A DNA stretch of 12,358 bases from contig JAHFDQ010000127.1 in the NCBI GenBank assembly GCA_023248915.1, positions 1 through 12,358 on the forward strand, read 5' to 3'. The position numbers and the translations under genes were made by a program. Positions 1 through 7,956 of this stretch are shown in pieces. The stretch comes from Archangiaceae bacterium (lineage in GTDB: Bacteria > Myxococcota > Myxococcia > Myxococcales > Myxococcaceae). The notes under the pieces are model-generated. The model searched no databases, was not told the origin of the DNA, and worked only from the letters and a program-made list of their open reading frames with translations. Position 1 is the stretch's first letter, and the number at the start of each line of letters is the position of its first letter.

Positions 1-599
1 ATCTCGTCTAGGATCACCGTCTCGTTCGTCGTCTTGTGGCTGATGAAGAACAGCCACTCGAGGCCCGACTTGAAGAACTTCGAATTCGCGCCCTTGCCGA
101 GGATTTTCGAGAACTGGCCGAGCGACGAGTGGTACATGCCCACGCGGTAGAGCGCCTTGGCCAGCCAGTACTGGGCTTCTAAGTGCAGCCCCGCCAGCTT
201 CGGGTCGTTGATCAGCTCTTGCGCCGAGAGCGCGGCCTGCTCGTAGCTGTCGGCCTTGAAGTCGCTGATCACCGCCTCGAGCCGCTGCCGGTCGCCCGAC
301 TTGCCCGAGACGTCGACCGCGTCGAACGACATGGTGGGCGCGGCCTTGTCCGGCCCCTTCTTCTTGGCGGCGGGCGTGGGCCGGGTGAGGTCCAGGCCTC
401 CTTCCGGCAGGGGCGCCTCGGTGGCCTCGTCGGGCTTCTTGTCGTCCTTCTTCTTCTTGTCGTCCTTCTTGTCCTTCTTCTTCTTCTTCGACCCTCCGCC
501 CAGGTCCATGCCCTCGAAGGACATCTGCGCGTGGGCGACGGAAGACAGCCCGAAGGCGAGCACACCGGCAATCACGATGGCTCGTAGATTCCAAGTCAT
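1..599 (-). CDS. gltC: Adventurous gliding motility protein GltC-like, periplasmic TPR-type protein (3' end outside window)
   Basis: Only the first 199 residues are present; the gene continues past base 1. A signal peptide (residues 1-24, ending A-H-A before Q25) predicts export to the periplasm. Next come the motif FEGMDL (28-33), a Lys/Asp linker (about 38-57), and a second related motif MSFDAVDVSG (90-99). From about residue 103 a helical region begins whose pattern (EAQYWLAKALYRVGMYHSSL at 141-160) is typical of a TPR. The ATG at 599 is two bases after the stop of the upstream barrel gene. Its GAGGG ribosome site (606-610) lies at the end of that gene, so translation is probably coupled. 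In M. xanthus GltC is an outer-membrane-associated periplasmic component of the Agl-Glt gliding machine, and its gene follows two barrel genes. The assignment rests on this gene order and the domain layout. Another myxobacterial TPR protein is possible because most of the protein is not visible. Confidence 0.75.
   Translation of the reverse strand, partial: MTWNLRAIVIAGVLAFGLSSVAHAQMSFEGMDLGGGSKKKKKDKKDDKKKKDDKKPDEATEAPLPEGGLDLTRPTPAAKKKGPDKAAPTMSFDAVDVSGKSGDRQRLEAVISDFKADSYEQAALSAQELINDPKLAGLHLEAQYWLAKALYRVGMYHSSLGQFSKILGKGANSKFFKSGLEWLFFISHKTTNETVILDE
435..488 (-). repeat. Low-complexity AAG/GAC (Lys/Asp) codon tract inside the gltC-like gene
   Basis: On the plus strand this is a run of CTT triplets broken by GTC, ending in five consecutive CTT units (474-488). 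On the coding strand it reads as Lys AAG and Asp GAC codons for residues 38-55. Because the unit is a triplet, strand slippage would change the number of lysines without breaking the frame. It encodes a charged, probably disordered linker just after the signal peptide. Confidence 0.8.
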
Positions 600-601
600 G
601 G

Positions 602-1330
602 TCAGCCCTCGCCGAAGGTGGTGGGCAGGAAGACCGAGACCCCGAAGTCGACGACGATCTGTTGGCGGGTCGAGTCGCCGATGCCGGTGCCGGTCTCGCC
701 GTAGATGAGGTCTCGCATCTCGACCCGGAAGGCGAGCCACTTAGAGGCGACGAAGCGGACTCCCAGGCCCAGGTTGCCGCCGAACGTCATGGTGCCGACG
801 GGGCCGTACTGCACCACCTCACCGCCCAGGACGCCGTAGAGGTCGAAGTGGAGGAACTTCTCGGCCGAGAGCGAAATCTTCCCGTAGATGGGGGCCCACT
901 GCAGGTCGAGCCCCGCCACGAGCTGAATCTCGCCCGGAGCCTTGTACTTCTCGAGCTCGGCGAGCGTCGGCTGGGTGCACTTGCCGCCGGTGCCGGTGGT
1001 GCAGATCTGCGCCGCGCCCGACACCGCCGGAATGCCGTAGCCCGCCCGAAGCCCGACTCCCAGCGTCTCGAACGGGAAGTAGGTCAGCGTCAGGCCGACG
1101 ATGTACTTTGTATAGAACGCGTCCTTTACCGAGATGGTGACGCCGGGCGAGAGCTCGAACCGGCCCGACTTCAGGAAGAGGTTTCCCGACACCGGGCGAA
1201 CCCGTTCGCGCAGGGGGCCGGCCGCGTCCTTGTCGACTTCCGAGACGTCGCCCGCCTCGGTCTCAGAGTCGGCGAAGGCCGGCGCCGCGAAGAGCACCGC
1301 CAGCCCAATTCCCACCCGAAGGGCCTTCAT
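602..1330 (-). CDS. gltA: Outer-membrane beta-barrel protein of the gliding motility Glt complex (GltA-like)
   Basis: A 242-residue exported protein. The signal peptide is residues 1-20 (A-F-A before D21), followed by a short acidic segment and then a beta-barrel from about residue 50 to the C-terminus, with alternating aromatic/hydrophobic strands ending in VSVFLP. It shares GRFEL-P (57-62), S-VKDAFY-K (67-75), W-APIYGK (145-151) and LHFDLY (160-165) with the upstream barrel protein, so the two are paralogues of the myxobacterial outer-membrane barrel family. Two cysteines (110, 118) lie in a probable extracellular loop and could form a disulfide. The ATG at 1330 overlaps the stop of the preceding gene by one base (TGATG) and has GGGAGG at 1338-1343, so I reject a longer reading that starts inside that gene. 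In M. xanthus GltA and GltB are the barrel partners of the outer-membrane module with GltH, CglC/GltK and the adhesin CglB. The letter A rather than B is inferred from gene order. Confidence 0.8.
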   Translation of the reverse strand: MKALRVGIGLAVLFAAPAFADSETEAGDVSEVDKDAAGPLRERVRPVSGNLFLKSGRFELSPGVTISVKDAFYTKYIVGLTLTYFPFETLGVGLRAGYGIPAVSGAAQICTTGTGGKCTQPTLAELEKYKAPGEIQLVAGLDLQWAPIYGKISLSAEKFLHFDLYGVLGGEVVQYGPVGTMTFGGNLGLGVRFVASKWLAFRVEMRDLIYGETGTGIGDSTRQQIVVDFGVSVFLPTTFGEG

Positions 1331-2163
1331 CACTCGGCCTCCCGGTAGGTGGACTCGAAGGGGAAGAAGATCGACAGCCCGGCGTGGAGCATCATCACGT
1401 TCTGGGTCGAGCCCTTGGTGGTGCCTCGGGGCTGGTCGACGTAGGAGGTGTTGATCAGCGCGACGTTCACCGCCACGAAGTCCTTGGCGACGAAGCGCGC
1501 CCCGAAGCCCAGGTCGGCGGCGACGGCGGCGCCCCGGTTGGGCAGGGACGAGGTCTCGGTGGTCACCGCCCCCGCCCCTCCGAGGAGGTATGCGTCGAAG
1601 TGGAGAATCGAGTTCATGAAGGCGACCTTGCCGTAGATGGGGCTCCACTCGGCGTCGACCATCGCGGACCAGATCGGCACCGAGTAGAAGATGCGGCTCT
1701 GGAAGACGCGCGTAGCGGTGCGCACGTCGTCGTTCTTCAGGACGCTCATGTAAGTGAACCGGCCCGAGAGCGCCAAGGTGTCGGCCAGGTAGTACGCCCC
1801 GCGCAGGGCCAACCCGAACTTCGAGTAGAACGGATCATTCACCGAGGTCGCGACGTACGGCGCCAGCTCGAAGCGGCCGCGCTTCAAGTACAGCTTACGC
1901 TGCACGCTCTTGACTCGGTCTTCCTGGGTGATGTCGCGCTCGCCGACGACGCCCGGTTCGGCCTTCACCAGCGGCTTCTTGTCGTCGGCGGGCTTGGCGG
2001 CCGCGGCCGGAACCTTGAGCGGTTCGTCCTGCTTGGGTTCGGCCTTCTTCGGCTCTTCCTTCTTCGGGTCGTCGGTGAGGTCGAGCCCTTCGAAACCCTG
2101 GCCCCTCGCGGCCGCCGGCACCAGGAGGGCGATCACGAGCGAGCCTGCCAATGTGCGAATCAA
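1330..2163 (-). CDS. gltB: Outer-membrane beta-barrel protein of the gliding motility Glt complex (GltB-like)
   Basis: A 277-residue exported protein and the first gene of the operon. After a signal peptide (about 1-21, cleaved before Q22) comes FEGLDL (24-29), then a Lys/Glu/Pro/Ala linker of about 50 residues and a beta-barrel from about residue 88 to near the end. Barrel motifs include GRFEL-P (96-101), SVNDPFYSK (107-115), W-SPIYGK (173-179) and LHFDAY (187-192), all matched in the next gene. The start is TTG at 2163, supported by the signal peptide that follows at once and by AGGGAG at 2172-2177, eight bases upstream; I see no in-frame ATG that fits. In M. xanthus this barrel is part of the outer-membrane module that couples the envelope-spanning Agl-Glt motor to the substrate. 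The GltB name follows the M. xanthus order cglC/gltK, gltB, gltA, gltC as I recall it. The barrel family is clear, but the A/B letter is less certain. Confidence 0.8.
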   Translation of the reverse strand: MIRTLAGSLVIALLVPAAARGQGFEGLDLTDDPKKEEPKKAEPKQDEPLKVPAAAAKPADDKKPLVKAEPGVVGERDITQEDRVKSVQRKLYLKRGRFELAPYVATSVNDPFYSKFGLALRGAYYLADTLALSGRFTYMSVLKNDDVRTATRVFQSRIFYSVPIWSAMVDAEWSPIYGKVAFMNSILHFDAYLLGGAGAVTTETSSLPNRGAAVAADLGFGARFVAKDFVAVNVALINTSYVDQPRGTTKGSTQNVMMLHAGLSIFFPFESTYREAE

Positions 2164-2304
2164 GTGACGGTCTCCCTCGAATCCCGCGCCGGGCTCGGTC
2201 CCTTTTGGCGACGGACGCTGACTCTACCAACTTCGCCAGCCAATTCACGTGAAAGGTATAGTACCGTCCGCGCATCTGATGGGGTCGACCCGGAGATGCG
2301 CTCG
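2164..2304. promoter_or_regulatory. Divergent promoter region between gltB-like and cglC-like genes
   Basis: These 141 bases must hold the start signals for both the minus-strand glt operon and the plus-strand lipoprotein gene. A -10-like TATAGT lies at 2257-2262 on the plus strand, about 42 bases before the lipoprotein start. The matching -35 is poor (TTCGCC at 2232-2237, 19-base spacer). A perfect 10-base palindrome, TTCACGTGAA, lies at 2244-2253 just upstream of TATAGT. I found no convincing -35/-10 pair for the minus strand. Promoter presence follows from gene layout; the exact elements are inferred. Confidence 0.45.
2244..2253. promoter_or_regulatory. Perfect palindrome TTCACGTGAA, candidate operator
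   Basis: A 10-base perfect inverted repeat centred in the divergent intergenic region, between a weak -35-like site and the -10-like TATAGT of the cglC-like gene. Its symmetry and position would suit a dimeric regulator controlling both transcription units. A palindrome of this length can occur by chance, and I do not know a regulator for it. Confidence 0.3.
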
Positions 2305-2796
2305 ATGATTCGTCGCACCATTCTTCTCGCCCTCACGGCGTGCGTGTTCGCCGCGTGCCAATCGAAGACCGACCTGGGGAAGCCCTGCACGCTGATTCGG
2401 CGAGACCCCGCGGACTCGACCGGGAAACACTCCATCCCCCTCAAGAACAGCGAGATCAGGCCGGGTCGCGACTTCATCTCGTTCGGTTCGACCGAGTGCG
2501 ACGACCTGGTGTGCGTGCGCGACTCGGCCCAGGCCGTCACCGCCGACGCGGGAGCGGACGCGCTCGGGTATTGCTCGCAGTCCTGCGTGCAGACCAGCAC
2601 TGTCGGGTGCCCGGCCGCGGACCCGGCGGACGACAGCGACCCCATCAAGCGGCTTTCCTGCCGCGCGCTGCTCCTCGACGAGACCACCCTGGCCGCCATC
2701 TGCCAGTCCGACCCCACGACTTGCCAGAAATACTTCGGTGACACCAAGTCGCCGTACTTCTGCGCGCGGGGCGCCAAGCCCGACGCCGGTATCTAG
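2305..2796 (+). CDS. cglC: Adventurous gliding motility lipoprotein CglC/GltK-like
   Basis: A 163-residue secreted lipoprotein. The N-terminus (MIRR, then a hydrophobic stretch) contains two possible lipobox cysteines, LTAC at C13 and FAAC at C18. The mature part has ten more cysteines (C28, 65, 70, 90, 94, 102, 119, 133, 140, 153), suggesting a disulfide-stabilised extracytoplasmic domain. It ends in an Asp-Ala-Gly tail typical of myxobacteria. I chose the ATG at 2305 because GGAG (2292-2295) is nine bases upstream; the in-frame ATG at 2296 directly abuts that site. In M. xanthus CglC (also called GltK) is an outer-membrane lipoprotein needed for gliding. It can be restored to mutants by contact-dependent lipoprotein transfer, and its gene lies beside the gltB/gltA/gltC genes. 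The name rests on that neighbourhood plus the lipoprotein, Cys-rich character; I have not compared full sequences. Here the gene is divergent from the barrel operon. Confidence 0.65.
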   Translation: MIRRTILLALTACVFAACQSKTDLGKPCTLIRRDPADSTGKHSIPLKNSEIRPGRDFISFGSTECDDLVCVRDSAQAVTADAGADALGYCSQSCVQTSTVGCPAADPADDSDPIKRLSCRALLLDETTLAAICQSDPTTCQKYFGDTKSPYFCARGAKPDAGI

Positions 2797-2963
2797 AAGT
2801 TCCGCGGAGTCAGGTCGGCCCGGGTTTGCGTCGGGCGAGGTCGCACCTTGTCCTACCTGACACGTCGGTAGACGCCGCGAAGATCTTTTCGCGCCCTCGG
2901 TCGTGGACCGTTCCTTTCCAGCGCGTTGTCGGAACTCCCGGCCACCCTCGAAGGAGCAGCGCC
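2797..2963 (+). promoter_or_regulatory. Intergenic region with weak promoter candidate for the VWA operon
   Basis: This 167-base gap is the largest upstream of the VWA gene, so the operon promoter most likely lies here. CTGACA (2857-2862) is a five-of-six match to the -35 consensus. A GAAGAT (2879-2884) 16 bases later is only a weak -10. A 7-base inverted repeat (GTCAGGT 2809-2815 with ACCTGAC 2855-2861) spans 39 bases and overlaps the -35-like site. It has no T-tract, so it is not a convincing terminator for the upstream lipoprotein gene. No other gene is seen here. Confidence 0.3.
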
Positions 2964-4364
2964 ATGAACCGAACCGGCATCTTTCTCACGTTGGCCGCGG
3001 GCCTCGCCCTGGTGGCCCTGATGGTGGGCCTGCCCCACGCGACGCCTCGCCCCTCGACCGCCCCTATAGAATCTACCGGGTCCGCGACGAGCCACGACGG
3101 CTCGATCAAGATGGTGGGCCGGCTGTCGCACCCGTACGTGACCGTCGGCCGGTCGGACCTGTTCGCCACCGTCGACCTGACCGGCGTCGAGGTGCCCGGC
3201 GCCGAGCGCAGCCCCGTGAATCTCGCGCTCGTCATCGACCGGTCGGGCTCGATGACCGGCGTCAAGCTCGACCAGGCCAAGGCTGCCGCCCGGCAGTTGG
3301 TGGGCCAGTTGAGGCCGGAAGACCGGCTGACCGTCATCCACTACGGGTCCGACGTGAAGGCGATGCCCGGCCTGCTCGCCACCGAGGCGCACAAGGGCGA
3401 AATGCTGCGCTTCATCGACGGCATCTGGGACGACGGCGGCACCAACATCGGCGCCGCGCTGGCCACGGCCCGCGACCAGCTCACGGCGTCGGCGGCCGGC
3501 TACCGGGTGAACCGCGCCATCCTCATCACCGACGGCCAGCCCACCGAGGGCATGACCGAACCGGGCGCGTTGGCCCAGCTCGCCGGCGAGGTGCGCCGGA
3601 ACGGCATCTCGGTCTCGGCCATCGGCGTCGGAGCGGACTTCAACGAAAACCTCCTCCAGCAACTGGCCGAGCGCGGCTCGGGCGCCTACGGCTACCTGCA
3701 AGACACCTCGCAGCTCGCGACCCTCTTCCAGAAGGACTTGTTGCAGGCCAGCACCACCGTCGCCCGCGACGTCGAACTGGCCTTCACCTTGCCCGACGGC
3801 GTCGAGTTGGGCGAGGTGCTCGGCTACCGGACGATTCAGGTCGGCCGCACCGTGAAGGTGGCGATGCCCGACTTCGCCGCGGGCCAGGTCGAGCGCGTCG
3901 TCGCCCGACTCACGGTGACGGCTCCGGGCGCTGGCCAGGCCTTCGACGTCACCGCGCTCGACCTCACTTACTCGGACTTGCTGGCCAGCCGGCCCGTGGA
4001 CAGCCGGGCCCGCCTGACCGCCCTTTCCACCGATCGGCTCGACGAGGTGCTGGCCAAGAGCGACAAGCTGGCGACGGTGTACGCGGCGCGCGCCCAGAGC
4101 GCCCGGAACGTCGACCGCGCCGCCGCATACGCGAAGCAGGGCGATACCGCCCGGGCGCAGGCGGCGATCGCGGAGAACCAGGCGCTGTTCGACGAGGCCG
4201 GGGCGGTCGCGGGCACGGCGGCGGTCGAGGCCGACAAGGCCGAGCAGGCCGACCTGTCCAACATGTTCGGCCTGGCCACCGGCGAGGAAGCCCGCCAGCA
4301 CGCGGCCAAGCGCGCCAAGTCGACCTCGCTGAAGGGCTTCGGCCGCATCACTTCGACCTACTAG
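2964..4364 (+). CDS. Exported von Willebrand factor type A (VWA) domain protein
   Basis: A 466-residue protein with an N-terminal signal peptide or anchor (about residues 5-26). A beta segment is followed by a VWA domain from about residue 86 to 265. The metal-ion-dependent adhesion site is intact: D92-R-S94-G-S96, T160 in the GGTNIG loop, and D190 in ITDGQP. The layout resembles bacterial YfbK/calcium-activated chloride channel-like VWA proteins (COG2304). The part after about residue 270 is beta-rich, and the last 110 residues are Ala-rich helices. There is no second membrane segment, so the protein should sit outside the cytoplasmic membrane. The ATG at 2964 has AAGGAG at 2951-2956, seven bases upstream. 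The next gene starts 11 bases after the stop, indicating an operon. VWA domains of this kind bind proteins through a coordinated metal. The ligand here is unknown. It is not an obvious CglB orthologue, because it lacks a lipobox and is not Cys-rich. Confidence 0.85.
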   Translation: MNRTGIFLTLAAGLALVALMVGLPHATPRPSTAPIESTGSATSHDGSIKMVGRLSHPYVTVGRSDLFATVDLTGVEVPGAERSPVNLALVIDRSGSMTGVKLDQAKAAARQLVGQLRPEDRLTVIHYGSDVKAMPGLLATEAHKGEMLRFIDGIWDDGGTNIGAALATARDQLTASAAGYRVNRAILITDGQPTEGMTEPGALAQLAGEVRRNGISVSAIGVGADFNENLLQQLAERGSGAYGYLQDTSQLATLFQKDLLQASTTVARDVELAFTLPDGVELGEVLGYRTIQVGRTVKVAMPDFAAGQVERVVARLTVTAPGAGQAFDVTALDLTYSDLLASRPVDSRARLTALSTDRLDEVLAKSDKLATVYAARAQSARNVDRAAAYAKQGDTARAQAAIAENQALFDEAGAVAGTAAVEADKAEQADLSNMFGLATGEEARQHAAKRAKSTSLKGFGRITSTY

Positions 4365-4375
4365 TGGAGGCTGTC

Positions 4376-5665
4376 ATGACCGAGAGCGCTGCCGTCCTCC
4401 AGCTTCACCACCGCGACGCCTTCGAGCGCAACGTCACCCGCGCCCTGGCCGCGGGCGCCGGCGCCGGAGCCGTGGCCTACTTCACCCATCGCGTCGGCGC
4501 GGACGTCCCGCTGTCGTACCTGGCGATCGCGGCCACGTCCCTGGCCTGCGTCCGGGGCGACCGGACCGACCGGCTGCTCCTCGGCGCGCTGTCGGTGCTG
4601 CTGCCGGCGGCGCCGTGGGGCTTCGGCCTGCCCCACGCGTGGACGCTGGCCACGTCTGCCGCGTTCGCCGGCGCCCTGATGGTCAAGGCGCGGCTCGCCG
4701 AGAAGGGCGAAGAAGGCAGCGTCGGCGCCGGCCGGCCCGGCCTGTTCAACTTCGGCGTGGCGGCCCTCGCCTGCGCCGGGCTGGCGGTGGCGGGCTTCCA
4801 GGTGGCCAACATCCTGGCGGTCCGGCTCTCGGACATCTCGACCCCTCCCCTCGTGGCGTCGGCGGTGTCGGGCGTGGTGCTGGCGCTCTTCGTCGCCATC
4901 GGGTCGGTCGCCGGCCACCTGGCGTTGAGGCCCGACCCGGTCGAGGCGCGCTGCGAAGAGCTGATTCCGACCTTGGCCGGCGAGCTGCAGTCGCTGGCGA
5001 CCAAGGCCCTGGGGCTGTACCGGCAGTGCGGCCGGTCGCTCTCGGCGCTCCCCCGCGAACCGGCGCGCGAAGAGCTGGCCCGCACCCTGGCGCAGCTCAC
5101 CCGGAGCGCGGTCGAGCTGGCCTCGGAGTGGACCGGCGTCGAAGCGCAGCTCGAGGAAGACACCCAGACCGGGCTCGCGCAGCAGGTGGCCGAGCTGACC
5201 GAGAGCGCCGCCCAGGCGAAGGACGCCATCGCGCGCCGGCAGCTCGAGCTGGCCGCGGCTTCGCTCGGAGAAGAGCTCGAACGGCTGGAAGAGCTGAAGC
5301 TGCGGCGCGAGCGGGTGGTGGCGAAGCTGAAGGCCCAGGTGGCGCTACTCGAGCGGGCCCGGGTGGCGCTCATCGGCATGCGGTCGGGCCACGTGCAGGT
5401 GAAGGCGGCCGAGCTGTCCGCGCTCGCGCGCAAGGTGAGCGCCTTGTCCACCGCGCAGGGAGACGAAGCGAAGCTCGCCGACGCGGTGGCGACCGGCGCC
5501 GAATTGGCGCAGCAGGAAGCCCAGGCGGCGACTTCGCCCAAGGCGCCGCTGCGCTTCGTCGTCGCCACGCCCGTGGCGGTGCCGGACGCCGCGGCGAACG
5601 CCGAGCTCAAGCCCGAAGCCGAGCCGAAAGAGCCCGCCCGGGCCGCCGAACGCGTCCGAAGCTGA
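4376..5665 (+). CDS. Unrecognised integral membrane protein with C-terminal coiled coil
   Basis: I do not recognise this 429-residue protein. The first half has about six hydrophobic segments (roughly 21-38, 44-60, 66-83, 87-104, 124-150 and 158-184). Residues about 186-385 are charged and Ala/Glu/Leu/Arg-rich with heptad-like spacing (for example ELAAASLGEELERLEELKLR at 291-310), which predicts a long coiled coil. The last 40 residues are Ala/Pro/Glu-rich and probably disordered. The ATG at 4376 has GGAGG at 4366-4370, five bases upstream. It lies 11 bases after the VWA gene and 56 bases before glnS. Co-transcription with the VWA gene suggests that the two act together, perhaps as a membrane anchor or scaffold, but this is inference. 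Codon use matches the neighbours. The frame stays open for 1.5 kb upstream of this ATG only because it is a shadow of the VWA gene. Confidence 0.8.
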   Translation: MTESAAVLQLHHRDAFERNVTRALAAGAGAGAVAYFTHRVGADVPLSYLAIAATSLACVRGDRTDRLLLGALSVLLPAAPWGFGLPHAWTLATSAAFAGALMVKARLAEKGEEGSVGAGRPGLFNFGVAALACAGLAVAGFQVANILAVRLSDISTPPLVASAVSGVVLALFVAIGSVAGHLALRPDPVEARCEELIPTLAGELQSLATKALGLYRQCGRSLSALPREPAREELARTLAQLTRSAVELASEWTGVEAQLEEDTQTGLAQQVAELTESAAQAKDAIARRQLELAAASLGEELERLEELKLRRERVVAKLKAQVALLERARVALIGMRSGHVQVKAAELSALARKVSALSTAQGDEAKLADAVATGAELAQQEAQAATSPKAPLRFVVATPVAVPDAAANAELKPEAEPKEPARAAERVRS

Positions 5666-5721
5666 CGGGCCGCGCGCCGACGGCCACCTCGGCTATGGTG
5701 CCGCGCGAGGTGGACGGAACA

Positions 5722-7398
<1,677 letters not shown>

Positions 7399-7407
7399 CC
7401 CCGGAAG

Positions 7408-7944
7408 TCAGGGCAGGACCTCGACGGCCCCCAGCCCCTGCAGGTCGACGGTCGAGCCCGCCTTCACGCCCAGCTTCTCGCACCAGCCTCCGGGCACCTC
7501 CAAGACGTACAGGCTGCGGCCTTCGACCCGGCGTGCGCTCTGCGTCTTCGGCTCGGCGCGCTCGACGATGCCGGTGATCGACCTGTCCTTCCCGATGAAG
7601 ATCATGTCGAGCGGGATGAGGGTGTTGCGCATCCAGAACGAGAGCTCGTCTTCCACCGGGAAGATGAACAGCATTCCCGTTCCCTCAGCCAGCGCGGTGC
7701 GCCACATCAGGCCGCGCTGTCTCGCCGCGGGCACCGCCGCCACCTCGAGGTCGACGACGTGCTTGCCGGCGAAGGCGTCGGTCAGCACTGCCCGGGCCCC
7801 CGGCAACGGCGCCGGCACGAAATCCTCGGCCGTCGGGTCGGACGTGGTCGCTTGGCGGGACACCTCGGCCGCGGGCTTTCCCCCGCTACCCGTAGCCGGG
7901 CACCCGGCAAAGACGAGCGACAGCACCCAGGCGGCGCGGCGCAC
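7408..7944 (-). CDS. DUF192 family lipoprotein
   Basis: A 178-residue protein with a lipoprotein-like signal (VFAGC, C15), a Pro/Ala/Ser-rich linker to about residue 50, and a full DUF192 domain (about 60-177). Diagnostic family motifs are RQRGLMWR (75-82), GMLFIFP (90-96) and FWMRNTLIPLDMIFI (103-117), plus YVLEVPGG (146-153). DUF192 proteins are small, often exported domains of unknown function, usually about 120-170 residues. The start is GTG at 7944. Its ribosome site GAGGG (7954-7958) overlaps the stop of the upstream PilZ gene, so the two are probably translationally coupled. The residue at -3 of the lipobox is Phe, an acceptable but less common choice, so simple secretion is an alternative. 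Confidence 0.9.
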   Translation of the reverse strand: MRRAAWVLSLVFAGCPATGSGGKPAAEVSRQATTSDPTAEDFVPAPLPGARAVLTDAFAGKHVVDLEVAAVPAARQRGLMWRTALAEGTGMLFIFPVEDELSFWMRNTLIPLDMIFIGKDRSITGIVERAEPKTQSARRVEGRSLYVLEVPGGWCEKLGVKAGSTVDLQGLGAVEVLP

Positions 7945-7956
7945 GCTTCGGAGCCC

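Noticed and set aside
1331..1648. N-terminal extension of the second barrel gene upstream of ATG 1330
   Set aside because: It would lie inside the first barrel gene in another frame and would bury the clear signal peptide starting at 1330.
2160..2777. Minus-strand frame opposite the cglC-like gene
   Set aside because: No signal, domain or ribosome site, whereas the plus strand encodes a lipoprotein with a lipobox and ten ordered cysteines.
2809..2861. Inverted repeat GTCAGGT / ACCTGAC as a terminator
   Set aside because: The stem is only 7 bases with a 39-base loop and no T-tract. It may be chance.
2964..4364. VWA protein as CglB itself
   Set aside because: CglB is a Cys-containing lipoprotein adhesin. 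This protein has no lipobox and no cysteines, and it looks like the YfbK-type VWA group.
2903..4375. Plus-strand open frame continuing upstream from the coiled-coil membrane protein
   Set aside because: It is the +1 shadow of the VWA gene, rich in Arg/Gly/Pro. The real start is ATG 4376 with GGAGG upstream.
4615..5721. Plus-strand open frame fused to the front of glnS
   Set aside because: It is a shadow of the membrane protein gene. GlnRS has its normal length from ATG 5722.
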